This document shows positions 58,851 to 64,000 of a stretch of 64,000 nt of DNA, in pieces. The stretch comes from Phaseolus vulgaris (Eukaryota; Streptophyta; Magnoliopsida; Fabales; Fabaceae), in NCBI RefSeq assembly GCF_000499845.2, contig NC_023749.2, positions 7,112,013 through 7,176,012 on the forward strand, read 5' to 3'. How positions within the stretch are numbered: the first letter of the stretch is position 1; every line of letters starts with the position of its first letter. The position numbers and the translations under genes are program-made. The notes below the pieces were generated by a model. That model was not told where the DNA came from, ran no database searches, and worked only from the letters and a program-made list of their open reading frames with translations.

Positions 58851-60840
58851 TAAATTTAATTCAATTTTATAAAAACAACTTATAAAATAAAATTTATATA
58901 TAATTATATACTATAAAATATTTATCTATTTATATATTATAAAATATTTATTTCTAGTGGATGAATCAAACTTAACGAAAATTCAGACTCCATTAGAACA
59001 GATTAATTATGTTTTTGAAGTAAAAATGAATTACCAACATACCAATATTTGTGATACAGTAAAAATAAGTAGGAGTGGTATTATTTGTTTTGATGAATGA
59101 AAGTTTTGATTATACATAGGTGGCATGGGATGGGTGCGTTAGGTGAAAAGGGACCACGTGAGTGAGTGAAGAAGAAGAAGAAGAAGATTACAGTCTGAAA
59201 TGTGCATAGACACAGAATGAGAGAGAATTTAGAAAAGAAGGAAGAAAAGAAGAAAGAAATGAAGAAAGAAAAGAAGCACACCTCTCCCAAATATCACCTT
59301 CATAAATTATTGTTCATTCAATCACATCAACTACCCAATAAAGATAAAACCTTTCCTTTCATTCACTGCAATGCCACTGCTATTAATTACTTCCATGTGG
59401 ATCCCTTCACCCACTTCACTGCCAATTTTTTTCTACCTTAACCAACTTTTTTTGTAACTTATTTATAAATAATGTTTAAAAATGTGTATGAGATTTTATT
59501 TACACCCAATTTCTTTATGGATTTTTATTTGTAAGTAATATGTAGGTAATATACTGTTTTACTTATGATTTTTTTATTGTTATTTATTGGTAATTGTATT
59601 TTTTTTTAGTGTTATCTCATTTTTCTTCAAATAATTCAAAAAGTATTATGAATAATAAAAAATGGCACTCATATTTTTTTTTAGGTTAAGAGGTGCTTAT
59701 GTTTTTCATTCATAATATTTGAATTTGTCTGGTGACTTTGATTATTTTCAGTTCTTAATCTTATTTAATCTCTCAAATAGTTTGAATGTTAACTCATTAC
59801 ATGTTCTTTTAACTTAATGAAAGGCATTTTTTTCTAAAGGTATTCTTTAGGAAATAAACATTTGTCTATGAAAAAGGTGTAAAGAATTGTTTCTCTTGCT
59901 AGATTGTATCGTTGACATTACTTTTGTTTTGATTACCATCTACACTAACATTTGTGGATCTATAATTTTGAAAGTTAAATAATATCAAAATTTATATATA
60001 TTATTATTGTTATTGATATAGTAAAAAATATTTTAATATAATTATAATTATAAAAAATACACATATTTAAAAGATAATTCTTTTTTTTAAACTTTTTTTG
60101 AACTTATCAATAATTAAAATATTATGAAACGTAATTATCAAGAGAAACATGTATGATAAATAACTTATAGTTGTAATCCCCTGAAAACAAAGTTATGTAA
60201 TCCCAAAGCACAAGTCCTCCTTTCCCACCACAACCTTCATCTCTTTCTTATTTTTTCTTCTTTTTCTTTAACATTTTTTCTTCCAAACTTTATCTATTTC
60301 AGAATCTGATCATACCTCGTAATAGGTATGAAACTAGGGATCAATCGTATCCGATCAAAATTTCAAATGGAGTAAGTTCGTTTTTACTATATAGATTTAT
60401 TGTTATATGCTTTTCTCCATGATTTTGTCATCAATATGGGTGTGGTCAGTTGAGAAAAATATTCCTTTCAACCTGATTAACCTTACACTGAAATTTGGTG
60501 ATGTTTGGATGAATTGCTTCAGATCCTCAGGTTTTTGTATAACCTTTTTGACTTAGATTTTGGAAGGTTGCTTTGGAGATAAGGAATTTTAGGTAAGGGA
60601 AACTAATATTCTCTTTCAATAGAAATTTAGGTTAGAAGATTTCAATGTGAAGGTGACGTGGTCACAAGTTCTAAAATTCTATTGCAAGGTGTGAATTTTT
60701 TATTGAAATAAATGTTAAATTATGAAAAGGATTGAAAGTTTTAAACAACTGAACAAGTTATTGATGATTTAAATTGATTATGGTACGAATTATGAATTTT
60801 AATCTTGATTTTTACTTGACAAATTGGGTTTTTAAAAGGA
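58851..60840. other. Intergenic DNA, no supported gene
   Basis: Holds a (GAA)6 repeat at about 59168-59186 and a purine-rich stretch to 59275. Open frames across it on both strands are low-complexity Lys/Glu or Phe/Ser strings and are rejected. A C/T-rich section at 60208-60300 could be a leader of an unseen transcript, but no coding exon follows. Confidence 0.4.
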
Positions 60841-61135
60841 TGTGTATTTGCTTTCTGTCTCAAATCCGCTCATTAAAACTGCCCTGTGCTAAGCGAATTT
60901 GGACATGTAGATTTGGGGTACTCTCAGCCCGAAATCCACTAAGCACTTTTCCCTGCACTTAAGCGAAATTTCTCTGTGCTGAGCGAATTTGAGTTGCAGT
61001 TTTGAGGTGCTCTCGGTTTGAAACCCGCTTAGCCAAATTCCATGCGCTGAGCGGATTTGAGATGCAATTTTTTTGTGTGTTTATTGTCTCAAATTCGCTC
61101 AGCCAAATTTATGTGCTCATACAATTTTTTCTGGG
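60841..61135. repeat. Irregular tandem repeat of TGCTGAGCGAATTTGAG units
   Basis: Core words GTGCTAAGCGAATTT (~60886), GTGCTGAGCGAATTT (~60976) and GCGCTGAGCGGATTT (~61044) alternate with their inverse (AAATCCGCTCA, AAACCCGCTTAGCCAAATT, AAATTCGCTCAGCCAAATT) and a shared GGTRCTCTCRG box. It stands out from the AT-rich surroundings by its GC content. Confidence 0.65.
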
Positions 61136-61866
61136 CTCAAGTCAATCTTAAGTGGCTAAAACCATTTTAACAAGATTTGTTATTTTGCCTATATATCTTT
61201 TGTTTTCTTTTCTATAGGTCACAAAATTGAATTAAATATTTTAAAATTTTATCATTTTGTAAATTGGAAGTGAATACAAATTTCCAAGGCCTATACTTGA
61301 TCAAATTTATATAACATAAGTGTTTAAAACAATTTACTCAATTGATTTGTGAAATTTTTATGTTATGTGAATATTGTTTATATTTTAAATCAGTTTTAAA
61401 AGTATAGGTTTTTGTGTGATTGAATCATATGTGGATGAGTTAAATGAAATATGAATCATGTGGAATGTGATCAAGACATAATATTTTTAGGAAAGAAAAT
61501 ATTGTGTTGAGATTTGTTAGAATGTGCATTGGTTAGATATTCGTCTAGAAGAAGAAATCATGACTCTACTAATATATTAGAATCATATGGATAAAGATAT
61601 TTAGGTGATGAGAGTCGAAGGAGGTTCATATGACTTTGTCTATGGTTTGAAAAATAATCTGGTCTGACATGTCATGTGAATTAACCATGTCATATGATGT
61701 GATTTGATACTGATATTCTTATATGCATAACTGTGTGAATTTCATAGCAAGATAATATGACAAATGCATATCTCTAAGTTTGAATTAATGCACGAGTCTT
61801 CTAGAAGTAGAGTAAGTGCATGTGTGTAGATGTCAGTGAATTTTTGCATGAGTGATGTGGAACATA
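61136..61866. other. AT-rich intergenic DNA
   Basis: No gene or clear repeat recognised. Confidence 0.4.
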
Positions 61867-63720
61867 ATTTTTTTTTTTTAAATAAAAGCTTCCATGTTAG
61901 GTATCACTATGCAACTTAAGATCTCAGCTAGGCTGACACCTCAAGTTACAACAATCATTTAGCATCACATGAAAAAAATATTATTGAACAAAAGAAAAAA
62001 AAAAGAAAAAAAATACAAAAATACGGGGGGACTAGACCAAAACCCATATGTTAACAAAAATGATACATAGGTAGACTATACCTATTCATAAAGAATTCTA
62101 AGAATAGACAAGGTGGAAGCCTATTATACCAAAGAAAAGGCTCTCTATGAAAAAATCCTAAATTAGCCAACTTATCAGCACACGCATTTCCTTCACGAAA
62201 AATATGAGTAACCATAAACCTAATTTTCCCACAGTAATTAAGATAAGCATTCCATCGATTACGAAGCATCCAAGGAACAGTTGTCCTAGCAGTAAACGCA
62301 GCACAAACCAAAGCAGAATCACATTCCAACCAGACATTAGTAAGCCCCATCTTTTGAGTTTCCTCCATAGCATGTATAACCCCATAAAACTCAGCAACTA
62401 GAGCAGTCTGAACTTCAAGAAATGCAGAAAAAGCTCCAATAAATTCCCCCATACTCCCACGAAAAATACCTCCGCAAGTAGCAAGACCAGAATACCCCCT
62501 AGCAGCCCCATCAGTGTTAATTTTAACCCAGCCTGGTGAAGGAAACTCCCATCTAAAAGGAAGAGGACGTAAAACTTTACCAGTACGAGTGTTAATACCA
62601 AAAAACTTGAGCACATTGAAATCGAACATATCATTCTTCATTGAAGCTTTAGACGAATTACCCACTAGACAAGTTAAATCTTTAATAACCAAAATAGCCC
62701 TAGAAACCTCAATCTTATCCTGAAAACGAGTATAATTCCTCATACGCCATATCATCCAAATAGAAAAAGTTATCACAGCTAGCTTAATCAATTTAACCAA
62801 CGGACTACCATCACTCTTAATAAAAGAAAGAAGATCATCCTTATTAGAGAAATGATAAGTAGGAAAAATGTGTTGAACCCATCTCCAAATACGCAAAGCA
62901 TTAGCACATTCAAAAAATAAATGTTGAATAGATTCCTCGTGTTTTTCACAAAGCGTACACATAGAACAAATATGCAAACCTTTATTTTGAATATGATGAT
63001 CTGTAGGAAGCCGTCCATGAAAAACTTTTCAAAGGACAAGAGTTTTGGAAGGCGGAATATATGAAGACCAAATAAATTTACCCCAACCACAGGAAACCCC
63101 TGGATCCAAGAAAAAAGTCCTAGCTGATTTAAGAGTGAGACGACCAGACTCATCTAGAATCCAATTAGGAATATCCTGTACTGCCCTAACCATGATATGA
63201 CTAAAAAGATGAGGCATATGCTGTAAAGACAATGGAATATTCCAATCACCACCTGTCCAAAACTGAGAGACTGTATTCGAACTACTAGCACCATTAGATA
63301 ATCCTGCAATATTTGCTAAAGAAATAGTAGCACACCATTTATCATTCCAGAAATTAATAAGAGAACCTGTACCAACAGTCCAAGAAGTATAATCAAGTAT
63401 AGTAGAATAAAACTGCTTAATTCCATGCCAAAGAGATGACGATCTATAAACCATTCGAAACTCGTATTTTGATTTAAGGACCCTGGCTTTCAAGAGTAAA
63501 GACCAAGGCTTGTTGCTATAAGCAAAGTTCCAAGCAAGCTTAAGAAGATATGCATTATTTTCATGGTGAAGGTTAATAATTTTCAAACCTCCATTCTCAA
63601 GGGGAGAACAAATCGTATCCCAATTAACAGTAGTTATACCTTTTTTCAAAATATCACCAGTCCAAATAAAATTTTGACATCACTGCTCAACTTGCTTAAG
63701 AAGAGAAACAGACCATTTAT
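61867..63720 (-). mobile_element. 5'-truncated LINE (L1-type non-LTR retrotransposon)
   Basis: On the minus strand the first piece (63649-63029) covers the region after RT: NWDTICSPLENGGLKI, LLKLAWNF, WSLLLKARV, SLINFWNDKWC and GRLTLKSARTFF, with W-x-x-Y-I-P-P-S-K-T before a stop. The second (62977-62051) has the zinc-binding motif CTLCEKHEESIQHLFFEC and RNase H: GWVKINTDGAARG, TCGGIFRGSMGEFIGAF, ALVAEFYGVIHAM, LECDSALVC, THIFREGNACADKLANLG. The zinc and RNase H catalytic residues (Asp, Glu, Asp, Asp) look present. A stop and frame change near 63025 divide the two. No reverse transcriptase or endonuclease lies to the right, so the copy is 5'-truncated. A 3' poly-A appears as the T run at 61869-61880. 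Confidence 0.88.
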
Positions 63721-64000
63721 ACAAATTAAAACTATAAACTAGAAGACCCGTAATCACCGTATATCAAAAATTTACAAACATTTAATTTTTTTATTGTACT
63801 TGAAATAAATAAAGTACGATGATTCATATGATTGGGATTGAATGATTAAATCTAAATTTGTATCGAATGTAATCACTAGCTTACAATGTTTTTATTTATT
63901 GGTGGTGTTCTTTTTAAAAATATGTGATGTGTTGCAAATGACTTGGAGGTTATGATACATCAAAATAAAGATGATAAAGTTTTTTTTTTTTTTTTAAGCT
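63721..64000. other. Right flank of the LINE, nothing recognised
   Basis: AT-rich. A run of about 17 T at 63979-63995 may be the poly-A of another minus-strand retroelement cut by the window end. Confidence 0.35.

Noticed and set aside
59081..59441. Lys/Glu-rich (plus) and Phe/Ser-rich (minus) open frames
   Set aside because: Low-complexity products of the GAA-rich repeat; they are mirror images of each other and show no gene structure.
1..64000. tRNA, rRNA, snoRNA, CRISPR or bacterial/organellar insert
   Set aside because: No cloverleaf with T-loop and D-loop boxes, no rRNA-like stretch and no regular spacer array was noticed by eye. Met-tRNA-like words occur only as retrotransposon primer sites.

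Overview
The window reads as nuclear DNA of a dicot plant, most likely a legume of the Phaseoleae (bean, Vigna or soybean group). The DNA is AT-rich, genes are widely spaced and split by many GT-AG introns, and transposable elements fill much of the space. The legume call is inference from the style of the repeats and the closeness of the proteins to eudicot families. No search was run. No RNA gene, CRISPR array or prokaryotic feature was seen.

Layout: 0-3 kb holds the 5' exons of an NF-YC10/DPB3-type histone-fold gene on the minus strand. 3.6-5 kb holds AT-rich repeats and a possible non-autonomous transposon. 5.48-17.1 kb is a nest: a 9.9-kb Sirevirus-type Copia retrotransposon with 1.6-kb LTRs (5737-15647, minus) sits inside the RNase H region of an older, ruined Copia element (5485-5736 and 15653-17095). 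A CACTA-like fragment follows (17.1-17.7 kb), then about 7 kb without a recognisable gene.

The gene-rich part is 24.9-38.8 kb. It contains a complete 19-exon GH35 beta-galactosidase of the BGAL8 type (plus), a LINE remnant (minus), an intronless fasciclin-like arabinogalactan protein (plus), a probable solo LTR, and a two-exon root-cap/LEA-related secreted protein (minus). All three genes encode proteins headed for the cell wall or apoplast. 39.9-49.3 kb is again repeats: a CACTA-like element split by a GC-rich hAT-like insertion, a degenerate Copia element (minus), a cluster of palindromic CACTA-type miniature elements, and a 130-bp tandem repeat. 50.8-55.7 kb holds a complete 11-exon GRIK/SnAK protein kinase (plus), the upstream activator of SnRK1. 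57-64 kb is intergenic, with two odd blocks of repeated short motifs and a 5'-truncated LINE on the minus strand.

I found no clearly new biological system. The most unusual signals are the patchwork divergence between the two Sirevirus LTRs, the third ORF of that element, the nested DNA transposons at 40 kb, the internally deleted LINE at 31.5-32.3 kb, and three blocks of repeated CTTGAGCGAA- or CGCTGAGCGAATTT-like motifs.
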